The notes below the pieces were generated by a model. It was not told the DNA's origin and did not search any database. It saw nothing but the letters and a program-made list of their open reading frames with translations. The position numbers and the translations under genes are program-made. A stretch of 64,000 nucleotides of DNA from Prorocentrum cordatum (Eukaryota; Sar; Dinophyceae; Prorocentrales; Prorocentraceae): contig CAUYUJ010004592.1 of the NCBI GenBank assembly GCA_963575745.1, positions 132,501-196,500 of the forward strand. The letters run 5' to 3'. This document shows, piece by piece, positions 33,121 to 42,950 of the stretch (positions are counted from its first letter, which is position 1; every line of letters starts with the position of its first letter).

Positions 33121-33441
33121 TCAAGGATCATCCTCACCCTTCGACTCATCACTCTTCGCCTCATCACTCTTTGACTCGTCAGGAGGATCCTCACCAGCGC
33201 CAATGACGTCATTGTCGTCGTCCTCACTGGCACCAATGACCTCTTCCTTTTCCTTGGCGTCAGTACCCTGAGCAGAGTCAGTAGCGTCATTTTCTTGTGA
33301 ACCGAACATTGGCGGAAGCTCGGTTGTGGTCGTCGTCCGCAACTCCCTGATGTGCTTCAGAATCTTGGCATCAATGTGCACCTTTCGAGTGTTCGAAACA
33401 GCGGGCAACCAACAAATAGATGATTGGGAAGGAAGCGGTGA
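33121..33441 (-). CDS. Candidate terminal exon with acidic tail
   Basis: An AG after TTTCACTCT at 33,442-33,443 opens a frame that runs to a stop at 33,121. It reads VHIDAKILKHIRELRTTTTT, ELPPMFGSQENDATDSAQG and then a Glu/Asp/Lys-rich tail with an internal repeat (VIGASEDDD, VIGAGEDPP) and SDEAKSDESKGEDD at the end. Codon choice mixes A/T and G/C endings, unlike the GC-rich exons elsewhere. The tail suggests a disordered C-terminus. No family is recognised. Confidence 0.38.
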   Translation of the reverse strand, partial: SPLPSQSSICWLPAVSNTRKVHIDAKILKHIRELRTTTTTELPPMFGSQENDATDSAQGTDAKEKEEVIGASEDDDNDVIGAGEDPPDESKSDEAKSDESKGEDDP

Positions 33442-33827
33442 CTAGAGTGAAACTGCGTCTCAGCCAACATTAATATACATTCTTCTCCTCCCCCTCTCCA
33501 TAGTGGCAGTGGATCACGCGCGCTGCCGTTCAATTATCTGCGTCTGCGGAACATGTGGGTAAAATAACGGTGCGCAGACTCCACATTACAATGCACTATA
33601 AATAACCCTCCGAACGGCAACTTCAAAGACTGCGACTTACACGGCAAAGGTAACCTGACAACGCTATCACCCAGATGAAGGCATGAAAGTACGCGCATGG
33701 CTAGGAAGAGGCAGCATACATGCATATTTACACCAGGCTGAACGCGTGCTGATAGCGATGTAGGGGTACCATGGAGGCACACAAAGACCTCAAGAGCGAG
33801 GACCCATAACCAAACTGTGCAATCGGG
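33442..33827. other. Unassigned, possible intron of the 33.1 kb exon
   Basis: Balanced base composition, no repeat shared with the rest of the window, no supported coding frame. Confidence 0.4.
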
Positions 33828-34382
33828 GAGAGAGGCCCAACCATATGCAGTTGTAAACACCGCACTTGTGAATATCGCCTTCGTTCGAGCTCCCCCTGGG
33901 CCACGAAACATCTGAAAAGTGTGACTGCATGACCCTGGTGGAGCATGCGAGCCCTGCCACTCGGGTCTTCGGTGGAGCTCCCTGTGGGGCCACGAGGTGT
34001 GTGACGGATTTGTCGAAATGTGCCTGGGGACACACTTGAGCTGTGCCACTGGGACCTTCGGCGGACCTCCACATGGAGCCACGAACCGTGTGAGTGGTGT
34101 GCCGAAAGGGGTGGAAAAGCGCATGCGACCCCCACACCATGAGGGCGTCAATGGAACTCCCGATGGGGCCACGAACCGTGTGAGAAGTACGCCCGAATGT
34201 GTGGGAAAACGCACGTGAGAACATCTTCCCTGGGGCGTCGGTGGGACTCCTTGTAGAACCACGAAACGTGTGAAGGGTGTGACGACATGGGCTCCTGGGG
34301 GCTGGGGTCACTATGGGACCGCAGCGTGATTATGTGCCGACATCATCCTGGGCTGGGGGCGCGTGGGAGTCCTTGGAGCGCG
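33828..34382. repeat. SAT77 element, locus 3, left part
   Basis: The left module CCAACCATATGCAGTTGT then TTGTGAATATCGCC is followed by five satellite units (GGTCTTCGGTGGAGCTCCCT, GGGGCCACGA). The array stops at the inverted-repeat insertion. The right part resumes at 36,026. Confidence 0.8.
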
Positions 34383-34546
34383 TTTCTTTCTGTTCGGCGA
34401 TGACGGGCGTCATGGTAGGGGGGGGGGGGGGGGCGGGCGGGGGGGTTCGACGTAACGCCCCCACCCCCCCCCGTGTGGCTCTGGCACGCCCCCTCCCCCC
34501 GCCGTGTGGCTCTGGCACTGCAGCCGCGCCCGCGCGCGCGACGAGC

Positions 34547-34600
34547 GACGAGCGACGAGCGACGAGCGACGAGCGACGACGACGACGACGACGACAACGA
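34547..34600. repeat. (GACGAGC)n then (GAC)n
   Basis: Five GACGAGC heptamers run into GAC triplets. A shorter GAGCGACGAACGACAAGCC relative lies at 35,838-35,885 in direct orientation. Confidence 0.85.
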
Positions 34601-34617
34601 CGCGAGCAAAATGTAGG

Positions 34618-34920
34618 TGGCGATATGCCCCACTGCGCCTGTGTACACCACAACGCTCGCGTGCACCACAATGCGCGTGTATACCACAACGCCTGCGTAC
34701 ACCGCAACAACCGTGTGCAACGCAGCGCCCGTGTACACCTAGGTGCTTGCGTACACTACAGCGCCTGTGCACATGTGTACACCGCAGCTACCATGTGCAA
34801 CACAGCGCCTGTGTACACCACAGTACTTGCGAGCACCGCAGCGCCTGTGCACGCCACAGCGCGTGTCTACACCACAGCATCCGCGTGCAACGCAGGGCTG
34901 GTGTACACCACAATGTCTGA
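34618..34920. repeat. 18-bp minisatellite, left arm
   Basis: About 16 copies of GC(C/G)TG(T/C)GTACACCACA(A/G)C-like units. The same unit is present in reverse complement at 35,380-35,680, making the two arrays arms of an inverted repeat. Confidence 0.85.
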
Positions 34921-35379
34921 GTGCATAGGACAAGTAGAAGGAGCATGTACGTGAGGATCTGCTGCGGACAACTAGACGCCACGCCAGGAAATTGCTGAGA
35001 ATCGAATGCGACGTTCTTCCCTCCTCCCTGCTCCTCCACCTCCTCCACCTCCTCCTCCTCTTTCTCCTCCATTTCCTCCTCCTCCTCCTCCTTACCCCCT
35101 GTCGTGCGGGTTGGCGCTACAGCGCACGTGTGAATCTCAGCGCGCACCGCAGAATGGTCGATTGAATCGGTCCACTTGGTTCTCGGACGGCCATATTTAG
35201 CTCGAACCTCCTGGACGCAGATGGGAGGAGTTAGGGTGATTGCGGGAGGACTCGGGATGACTCGTAGATTCCAGCGGCGCTCCGTTGTCCGTAAGGATAA
35301 TTTTCGATTGCTTTCTCTGTGGAATCCACAAGCACTCCATTTTGTCAGAAGGATTCGTTATAACATTGTATATTCATAC

Positions 35380-35680
35380 AACAGTGGTGCTGTGTTGCGC
35401 ACGGTTGCTGTGGTGCACACAGGCGCCGTGGTGTACACAGGCACTGCAATGCACGCAGGCATTGTGGTGTACACTGGTGCTGTGTTGCACACGGCTGATG
35501 TGGTGTACGCAAGCGCTGTGGTGTGCACGGGAGCTGTTGTGCCCGCAGGCACGGTGGCACAAACTGACGCTGTGCTGCACGCGGCTGCTGTGGTGCACAT
35601 AGGCGGTGTGTGCACAGGCGCTGTGGTGCACGCAGGCACTATGGTGTACACAAGCGTTGTGGTGCCAATCGCCACCTAAA
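35380..35680. repeat. 18-bp minisatellite, right (inverted) arm
   Basis: GTGGTGTACACAGGCGCTGT-like units, the reverse complement of 34,618-34,920, ending in CCAATCGCCACCT, which pairs with AGGTGGCGATATG at 34,613. Confidence 0.85.
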
Positions 35681-36025
35681 TGCTGGCGCCACCCGTCCTC
35701 CGTCATTCCTAAATATTCCCAAACGCCGCCGGCGTAAAACGTGACGACATCAACCCCCTTCCACCCCCCCCTAGATGATTTCCGTCATCGGCCCGGAATA
35801 AAAAACAGGCTTCAGCCGCGTCTGCGCGCACGACGACTATGAGCGACGAACGACAAGCCACGAGCGACGACGACGACGACGACTGCGGACCAGACTCCTA
35901 TGCGGATTCCTACGCGGATCACAAAGCGCATGGCGGCAGTGCCCGGAGCGCACTTAGGGGGGGGAAGCGTTGCGTCATTGGGGGGGGGAGCGGAGGCCAT
36001 GACGCCCGTCATGCCCCGAACAATG

Positions 36026-36425
36026 ATGAAACGGGCTCTTGCATTCGGGCCTTCGGTGGAGCTCCCTGTGGCTACGGAACGTGTGGTGTGCAGGAATGGG
36101 TAAGAGCCGCATGCGAACCCCCCTCTTGGGGGCGTCCGTGGATCTCCCCGTGGGACCACGAAACGTGTGACAGGTGTGCAGCTCCATGTGGGGCCACGGA
36201 GCGTGAGGGGCGTGCCGAACTGTGTGAGGACCGCATGCGCCCCCCCCCCCCGTAGTGGGGGCTTCGGAAGAGCTTCCTATGAGGCCACGAAGCTTCAAAC
36301 AGGTGTGCCGAACTGTGCGCACGGAGGGCAGAGCCAGGGACGGGAGGATGGATGAGGGAGGGGAAGGAGGAGTGGAGAGGAGACGCGGGGCGCTGTTTCT
36401 CCAAAGCGATAATCCAATACCACAA
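36026..36425. repeat. SAT77 element, locus 3, right part
   Basis: Four satellite units (GGCCTTCGGTGGAGCTCCCT and variants), then the right border module: GGGCAGAGCCAGGGACGGGA, a short GGA tract, and CGCGGGGCGCTGTTTCTCC, as at 16,645-16,770. It completes the element begun at 33,828. Confidence 0.78.
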
Positions 36426-36514
36426 AACGGGGTGGACGACACATACGATAATACATTTGGACCACGCGCGTGCTGGAAACAACGGAATGATACACACTCG
36501 GTGTCTATAATTAC

Positions 36515-36600
36515 CGTCTTCCAAATTGCGCAGATATGTACCCAATACATCCGGTATTGCGGCAAAGTCGTCAAGGGACACGCAATTGTCCTCGCGTAGG
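36515..36600 (-). CDS. Candidate 86-nt internal exon
   Basis: An AG at 36,601-36,602 (CACGTGAAG) opens a frame reading LREDNCVSLDDFAAIPDVLG then TYLRNLED, closed by a good donor (G/GTAATT) at 36,514. The residue mix is protein-like with helical character. Family not recognised. A stop just upstream of the acceptor in the same frame fits an exon border. Confidence 0.36.
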
Positions 36601-37465
36601 CTTCACGTGTGCAAGATCTCAACTTCCCCCGCTTTGTAACAGGGACCCCGTCTCCCCCCTTCCCCGGCGAGCACCCGCCCCCTCACCCCCCACACTGAAA
36701 CCTATGCGAGGCCTCGAAGACGGCGCAATACACTGATGCTAACGGCATCTGCGATTGAGTGCTGAATCGAAAGGCGGCAGGAGGCGCTCGGGAAGCTCAG
36801 GATGAGGATGGCTTGGCGCCGCCACCCCCGTCGGGGGAGCGAGAGAGTATGAATCGAGTCTGAGTGTGTGGTGAGTCTGAGTGTGAGCAAGTCTGAATGT
36901 ATGTGGTGCCTAGTGGGCGAGTCGATGCGAGGAAATATGAGTACGAGGTGGTCGAAATTTGAGGAAATCTGAACACGATCGATTATGGGCGATGCAAGGA
37001 AGGATGAAGCCCGAAGGTGAAGACGGAAGGCGGACGAGCCCCACGAATAGTCAGACCTCCACACTCACGCATGAGATGGGTATAAGTCATATGGGAACCT
37101 TGTCCTATCAAACATTGTGTCGTGTGGGGTGGGGGGGCAGATACACATTCAAATGCTGATGTGGATTGGCACTGGGCGACAGAGCGTACGAATTTTGGAC
37201 TGGTCTCTACCAAACATAATCATTTAACATCGAATCGTTTCAACACATCGGATGGGAACGTGCGGTAGATTGGGCAGCATCGACACGGGTCCAACCACAT
37301 CGCATCGGCCGCTCCAAGACACGCAACTGCGCCGTGCAAGCACAACGTCGCCAGAGATCCCACTGAAACTGAGCTCGCATCGGAGGACCAGTGGAATCGA
37401 CATGAGATCGGATCGATCAAATCAGAGCGCGCCAGGCCCTTTTGCCAGGCTTGCCGCCCAAGCAC
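36601..37465. other. Unassigned, with a GAGTCTGAGTG tract
   Basis: Loose repetition of GAGTCTGAGTGTG and TGGTGAGTCTGAG near 36,850-36,920. No gene recognised. It could be intron between the exons on either side. Confidence 0.4.
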
Positions 37466-37603
37466 CCCACGCTCCATGTTCATGCGGACTTTCCTGACAA
37501 ACTTGGCGGGCCTCTCCAGGACGAGGTTGATCGGCTCGGCCTGCGGTCCCTTCTTCTCGGCCGCCTTGATCGCCTCGTCGACGACTGCGAAGAAATCAGT
37601 GGC
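37466..37603 (-). CDS. Candidate internal exon
   Basis: A strong acceptor (TGTTTCCTTTCTTCAAG) ends at 37,604-37,605. The frame then reads ATDFFAVVDEAIKAAEKKGP, QAEPINLVLERPAKFVRKVR and MNMERG. High third-position G/C, charged helices and no low complexity make coding likely. The donor is not certain: AAA/GTCCGC and GAGCG/TGGGGT are both possible, so the left limit is approximate. No family recognised. Confidence 0.5.
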
Positions 37604-38115
37604 CTTGAAGAAAGGAAACACAATCGGGTCGGGCGAAAGGGGGGGATAGCAAAGGGGGGGTTTGAGGATCAGCTACGTAGCTGATTTTTCCCGGCGCCGG
37701 AGGCGGCTACGTATCGAGGAATGGGCCCCTCGGTGAGGCCGAAACCAGCTGCATGCAGCAAATTTCGTACCCCCCCCTTTCCCAATCCCCCCCTTTCGCC
37801 CGACCCGACACAACTGGGCACGCATCAACGTTCGGTGGTGCGCACTGGTCTCTGGGGTCGTGGCAGCGCGTCCCCGAAGGGGAACGGCTCAAAAGGGGGG
37901 GAAAGATCGGCCTGGAATCGGCGATGCCTCGTGGATCGATCGGCGGCAGCCCCCCGAAAGTGGATCCGCACGTTCACAGGCGGGGTGGACCATGAAAGCC
38001 CTATCGGCGATCAGTGAGCGATTGGTAAACAAAGAAGAAGAAGAAGAAGAAGAAGAATAGAAGTAAGAAGAAGAAGAAGAAGAAGAATCAGAAGAAAAAG
38101 AAGAAGAAGAGCTGC
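37604..38115. other. Unassigned, ending in (AAG)n
   Basis: 37,604-38,031 is unique-looking. 38,032-38,112 is an AAG/GAA microsatellite directly beside an FB1 element. Confidence 0.6.
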
Positions 38116-38281
38116 CATAAACATAAGATTTTGGCGCTCCGCGTAGATTTCCTGGATCGGCGCTGGACCCCTTCCCTGGCGCGCGGAGCGCGCCAGGGGC
38201 GGCGCCCGAGGCGCCGCCGGGGGGGGGGCCAGGCGTGGATCCAAGGAAGCCCGCGCGGAACGCCATGTATTTATGTTTATG
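38116..38281. mobile_element. FB1 element, copy e (best preserved)
   Basis: CATAAACATAAGATTTTGGC to ATTTATGTTTATG. Arms CGTAGATTTCCTGGATCGGC and GTGGATCCAAGGAAGCCCGC. Core GGCGCGCGGAGCGCGCC plus GGCGCCCGAGGCGCC. No exon is evident on either side, so this copy gives no support for a spliced role. Confidence 0.85.
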
Positions 38282-38329
38282 GCGTGTGTTTTTCTTCTTC
38301 GAGTTTCGGGGGCGCGCAGACATGGATTA

Positions 38330-38490
38330 GCGATCAATGGATTGGGCGCGCGGTCGCCTAATCCATGGATCGGGAGAGGTGCCCTCCCAAAAATGCCACC
38401 AGTGACGCCTCGTTCGGCGGCGGACGTGCGCGACTTCTCGTGGAAACGGGCCCCGTCGCCAATCCACGCCCCCTTGATCCATGTTTGCGA
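38330..38490. repeat. Dispersed repeat DR10, copy 1
   Basis: GGGAG(A)GGTGCCCTCCC, CGCCTCGTTCGGCGGCGGAC and GGGCCCCGTCGCCAATCCAC correspond to blocks at 44,280-44,430 in the same order. Purpose unknown. Confidence 0.55.
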
Positions 38491-38636
38491 TCGCCTGAGA
38501 GTTGGGGTCGACACGTCCCCGCCTGAACCCAGCCGACCCCGACGTTGCCCCCGATGCACAGCGACCTCCTGGGTCGTGGCTGCGCGACCCTGCCGACCAC
38601 CCCTCCGCCGGCACTCGCCGGGGCGCGGCCCAGGGT

Positions 38637-38760
38637 TCGGTCGGGCATGTCCCCCTGCAGGCAGATCTTGGCGGAAAGCTTAAGAATACACTTAAGAACA
38701 TGCGCAAACATTCGCAAAAATGGTAGAAAAATCGTCCCCAGAGAATTTCTTGACTATTCG
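38637..38760. mobile_element. TIR2 left part (copy f)
   Basis: TTCGGTCGGGCATGTCCCCC then GCAGGCAGATCTTGGCGG and an AT-rich middle. The right terminus is missing; a GC hairpin begins instead. Confidence 0.72.
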
Positions 38761-38764
38761 GGAA

Positions 38765-38804
38765 CTAGAACCACGCGCGCGCTTCGCGCGCGCTTAGGTT
38801 CTAG
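38765..38804. repeat. 40-bp perfect-ended hairpin
   Basis: CTAGAACC and GGTTCTAG enclose CGCGCGCGCTTCGCGCGCG. It sits exactly where the truncated TIR2 copy f ends. Confidence 0.8.
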
Positions 38805-39774
38805 CTAGGATCATTCTCGCTGGGAGTTTGACGTAGCTTCTCAGGAGCCTCTGAACCTGTCGGGGGCCTCCTGGAAGCAGGTTCGAAGCATTTTGTGGGC
38901 CGATTTGGGGCTCCTCGGGGCCTCCTTTGGGCCTCTTGGGGGTCTCCTGGGGCCTCTTGAGGGGCCTCCTGGGGGCCTCCTGGCGGCCTCTTGGGGCGGA
39001 AGGCTCGAGCTTGCGGTTCGTGGTCCCCCTCTGGGCCCCCTCTTGGGCCCGTCTTGGGGCCCTCTTGGGCCATCTTGGGCGCCTCTTGGGCCGTCTTGGG
39101 GCCCTCTTGGGCTGTCCTGGGGCCCTCTTGGAAGCTTCTTGGGCCGTCTTGGGGCGGTCTTGGGCGCCTCTTGGGCCGTCCTGTAACGTCGGAAAGCCCA
39201 AAAGGCGACTTTGTGAAAAATGTACGTTTTACGAAGGGAATGGGTCAATTTTTGCGTCTAGGGGCCCTCTTGGGACGCATGTTGGAGGCTTCTTGGGGCG
39301 TCTTGGGGGCGTCCTTGGACGTCTGGGGTCTCCTGGGGCCTCTTGAGGGGCCTCCTGGGGGCCTCCTGGCGGCCTCTTGGGGCGGAAGGCTCGAGCTTGC
39401 GGTTCGTGGTCCCCCTCTGGGCCCCCTCTTGGGCCCGTCTTGGGGCCCTCTTGGGCCATCTTGGGCGCCTCTTGGGCCGTCTTGGGGCCCTCTTGGGCTG
39501 TCCTGGGGCCCTCTTGGAAGCTTCTTGGGCCGTCTTGGGGCGGTCTTGGGCGCCTCTTGGGCCGTCCTGTAACGTCGGAAAGCCCAAAAGGCAACTTTGT
39601 TGAAAATGTACGTTTTACGAAGGGAATGGGCAATTTTTACCTAACAGCGAAGACCGATAGGTTTCTAGTGGGATCAAAAGAGAGCAGCAGATCACTCCAC
39701 AGGGGGGTCCGGGCAGGTGTTGGGAGTTGCCGGGCGGCAGGTGCCGGGCTCGTTTTTCACCAACAGTCACACAC

Positions 39775-40335
39775 TTCGTGCTCTTCGACTTCCCAGAACT
39801 CCATTCCCAGGCCACATTCTCAATACCCGGATGCAACAGTCACACACTTCGTGCTCTTCGAGATCCCAGAACGCCATTCCCGGGCCACATTTAGAATAAC
39901 CGGATGCAACAGTCACACACTTCGTGCTCTTCGACATCCCAGAACGCCATTCCCGGGCCACATTCTGGAGGGCCGTATGCAACAGTCACACACATCGTGC
40001 TCTTCGAGTTCCCAGAACTCCATTCCCGGGCCACATTTTGGATGCCCGGAGCCAACTGTAGGCCACTTCGTGCTCTTCGAGTTCCCAGAACTCCATTCCC
40101 GGGCCACATTTTGAATGCCCGGAGCCAACTGTAGGCCACTTCGTGCTCTTCGAGTTCCCAGAACTCCATTCCCGGGCCACATTTTGAATGCCCGGAGCCA
40201 ACTGTAGGCCACTTCGTGCTCTTCGAGTTCCCAGAACTCCATTCCCGGGCCACATTTTGAATGCCCGTAGCCAACTGTAGGCAACTTCGTGCTCTTCGAC
40301 TTCCCAGAACTCCCATTCCTGGGCCACATTTTCAG
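39775..40335. repeat. 73-bp tandem repeat, 8 units
   Basis: CTCTTCGA begins at 39,781, 39,854, 39,927, 40,000, 40,073, 40,146, 40,219 and 40,292: an exact 73-bp period. Units contain CCCAGAACTCCATTCCCGGG and GCCACATT. The last units are near identical. Not a CRISPR array: no separate spacers. Confidence 0.93.
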
Positions 40336-40352
40336 CAGGGGCAAGAGCACGA

Positions 40353-41115
40353 CGAGGAGGAGGACGAGCAAGACCAGGAGGACGAGGACGAGCAGGAGCA
40401 GGACGAGGAGCAGGAGGAGCAGGAGAAGAAGGACGAGCAGGAGGAGGAGGAGGACGAGCAGGAGGAGGAGGACGACCAGGAGGAGGAGGACGACCAGGAA
40501 GAGGAGGAGGAGGAGGAGGAGGAGGAGGGGAGGGGAGGAGTACCAGGAGGAGGAGGAGGGAGGAGGAGGAGGAGGAGGAGGAGGAGGGAGGAGGAGGAGG
40601 AGGAGGACGAGGACGAGGAGGAGGAGGAGGAGGGGGGGGGAGAGTACCAGGAGGAGGAGAACGAGGACCACCAGGAGGAGGAGGAGGAGGAGGAGGAGGA
40701 GGAGGAGGAGGAGGAGGAGGAGAGAACACCAGGAGGAGGAGGACGAGCAAGACGAGGAGGACGAGAACGAGGACGACCAGGAAGAGGAAGAGGAGGAGGA
40801 GGAGGGGAGGGGGAGGACTACCAGGAGGAGGAGGAGGAGGAGGAGGAGGAGGAGGGAGGAGGAAGAGGAGGAGGAGGACGAGGAGGAGGAGGAGGAGGAG
40901 GACGAGGAGGAGGAGGGGGGGGGAGAGCACCAGGAGGAGGAGAACGAGGACCACCAGGAGGAGGAGGAGGAGGAGGAGGAGGAGGAGGAGGAGGAGGAGA
41001 GAGCACCAGGAGGAGGAGGACGAGCAAGACGAGGAGGACGAGAACGAGGACGAGCAGGAGGGAGGAGGAGGAGGAGGAGGAGGAGGAGGAGCAGGAGAAA
41101 GAGCAGGAGGAGGAG
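40353..41115. repeat. (GGA)n polypurine array, 760 bp
   Basis: GAGGAG triplets with GAC, CAG and CCAGGAGGAGGA variants. AGAGCACCAGGAGGAGGAGA-like segments repeat at a larger spacing, so the array has higher-order structure. Long E/R/G or L/P/S frames are artefacts. Confidence 0.93.
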
Positions 41116-42339
41116 GAGGCAGGCTGAGGCTGAGGCTGTGACTGCGACTGCCGTTGCCGCTGCGACTGTCATCGCGAATGCTACTACGACTGCGAGAACA
41201 GCAGAATTCGACAACTGGATTTTCGTCTGAATCTTAAGGGGAATGCTTTCAGATATGCTTCTACACATCGCTGTTAGGTTGCTTTGCCGGGATAATTTGC
41301 GTCTAGGGGCCCTCTTGGGACGCATGTTGGAGGCTTCTTGGGGCCTCTTGGGGGCGTCCTTGGACGTCTGGGGTCTCCTGGGGCCTCTTGAGGGGCCTCC
41401 TTGGGGCCTCCTTGGGGCCTCCTGGCGGCCTCTTGGGGCGGAAGGCTCGAGCTTGCGGTTCGTGGTCCCCCTCTGGGCCCCCTCTTGGGCCCGTCTTGGG
41501 GCCCTCTTGGGCCATCTTGGGCGCCTCTTGGGCCGTCTTGGGGCCCTCTTGGGCTGTCCTGGGGGCCCTCTTGGAAGCTTCTTGGGCTGTCTTGGGGCGG
41601 TCTTGGGTGCCTCTTGGGCCGTCCTGTAACGTCGGAAAGCCCAAAAGGCGACTTTGTTGAAAACATACGTTTTACGAAGGGAATGGGTCAATTTTTGCGT
41701 CTAGGGGCCCTCTTGGGACGCATGTTGGAGGCTTCTTGGGGGCTTGGGGGCGTCCTTGGACGTCTGGGGTCTCCTGGGGCCTCTTGAGGGGCCTCCTGGG
41801 GGCCTCCTGGCGGCCTCTTGGGGCGGAAGGCTCGAGCTTGCGGTTCGTGGTCCCCCTCTGGGCCCCCTCTTGGGCCCGTCTTGGGGCCCTCTTGGGCCAT
41901 CTTGGGCGCCTCTTGGGCCGTCTTGGGGCCCTCTTGGGCTGTCCTGGGGCCCTCTTGGAAGCTTCTTGGGCCGTCTTGGGGCGGTCTTGGGCGCCTCTTG
42001 GGCCGTCCTGTAACGTCGGAAAGCCCAAAAGGCAACTTTGTTGAAAATGTACGTTTTACGAAGGGAATGGGCCAATTTTTGCGTCTAGGGGCCCTCTTGG
42101 GACGCATGTTGGAGGCTTCTTGGGGCCTCTTGGGGGCGTCCTTGGACGTCTGGAGGCCATCTTCAGCATCTCGGAGCCCTCTTGGAGGCCTCTTGGAAGT
42201 TTCTTGGGCCGTCTTGGGCGCTTCTGGGGCCCTCTTGTCTGACCGGGGAGGCCTCCGGCAAGCCCCGACGAGCCTCCGGCCCCCCCGGAGCCCACATTTG
42301 CGGTCGAGGTCCCGGCCCCGGGCCCCCGGACCCGGTGCG

Positions 42340-42606
42340 CCGTTATATGTATATGTTCCTCCTGCAGAGGAGCAGGCCCGACTTAATTCTGGGTCGGGCC
42401 GCAGGAGGAGGAGGAGGAGGAGGAGGAGGAGGAGGAGGAGGAGGAGGAGGAGGAGGAGGAGGACGGGGAGGGGGAGGGGAGGAGGAGGAGGGGGGCGGGG
42501 GAGGGGGAGGGGGAGGGGGAGGGGGAGGAGGAGGGGGAGGGGGAGGAGGAGGAGGAGGACGAGGAGGAGGAGGAGGAGGAGGAGGAGGAAGGAGGAGGAA
42601 GGAGGC
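42340..42606. repeat. TIR2 right end (copy g) beside a (GGA)n array
   Basis: 42,340-42,385 ends TTCCTCCTGCAGAGGAGCAG then GCCCGACTTAA, a TIR2 right terminus. 42,402-42,606 is GGA/GGGGGA polypurine DNA. Confidence 0.75.
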
Positions 42607-42765
42607 GTCCCTGCCGAGCACTCCTCCGCCGGCACTCGCCGGGGCGAGCGGCCTATACGGGGGTGCCGCCAGGGAGGCGCCCTGCAGACCCCACGGGCGG
42701 CCGACACCCCAACAAAAACACCGGCGCGGACGCCCGAGGATCTCTGCGTCCACGCGGCGGAATCC

Positions 42766-42921
42766 TTAGTCGGGCATGTCCCTCTACAGGAGGAGTACTC
42801 GAAAATACTCCCAATAGTCGGGGGACGATGTTCCGACTATGTTTCACAATCTGTGGATATGTTTTGCATGTTTTCCATGTTTCGTCCAAAATCCGCCTGC
42901 AGAGGGACACGCCCGACCTAC
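42766..42921. mobile_element. TIR2 element, copy h
   Basis: Left TTAGTCGGGCATGTCCCTCT, right TGCAGAGGGACACGCCCGAC. The middle (TATGTTTCACAATCTGTGG, TGTTTTCCATGTTTCG) is less AT-rich than in other copies. Both ends are intact. Confidence 0.8.
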
Positions 42922-42950
42922 GCGGAGTCCAGAAACCCTGAACCCAAATA

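Larger units (their letters stand above)
34383..36023. mobile_element. 1.64-kb inverted-repeat insertion in SAT77
   Basis: Left end TGTTCGGCGATGACGGGCGT then CATGG; right end CCATGACGCCCGTCATGCCC then CGAACA, its reverse complement with one small gap. Inside, G-rich runs and the blocks AGGTGGCGAT and TTCGACGTAACG also recur inverted. The element is thus a large fold-back: arms 34,383-34,925 and 35,375-36,023, spacer 34,926-35,374 with a (TCC)n tract. It splits one SAT77 element into two halves, as a transposition would. No transposase is seen. Confidence 0.62.
39639..41279. mobile_element. 1.64-kb insertion with 12-bp inverted ends
   Basis: ACCTAACAGCGA at the left and TCGCTGTTAGGT at the right are perfect inverted ends. 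Outside them the array sequence (AATTTTT ... GCGTCTAGG) is interrupted; right of the end lie 14 extra bases before AATTTGCGTCTAGG. The insert carries a 73-bp tandem array, a 760-bp (GGA)n array and a CTGAGGCTGAGGCTGTGACT tract. No transposase is seen. It is a candidate non-autonomous TIR element. Confidence 0.6.
38860..42240. repeat. 385-400 bp higher-order repeat of GGGCCTCTTGG words
   Basis: Units share GCGTCTAGGGGCCCTCTTGG, GAGCTTGCGGTTCGTGGTCC and GTCGGAAAGCCCAAAAGGCG. The first marker lies at about 39,253, 41,299, 41,697 and 42,081; the next one expected near 39,637 is displaced by the insertion. Two units lie left of the insertion (the first incomplete) and about two and a half right of it. 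Copies are nearly identical, so the array expanded recently. Confidence 0.9.

Noticed and set aside
34618-35680. Val/Thr- and His/Cys-rich proteins over the 18-bp minisatellite
   Set aside because: The 18-bp period preserves any frame, and the two arms give complementary products.
39775-40335. CRISPR-like regular repeat
   Set aside because: The 73-bp period is a plain tandem repeat without separate unique spacers, in a eukaryotic context and with no cas genes.
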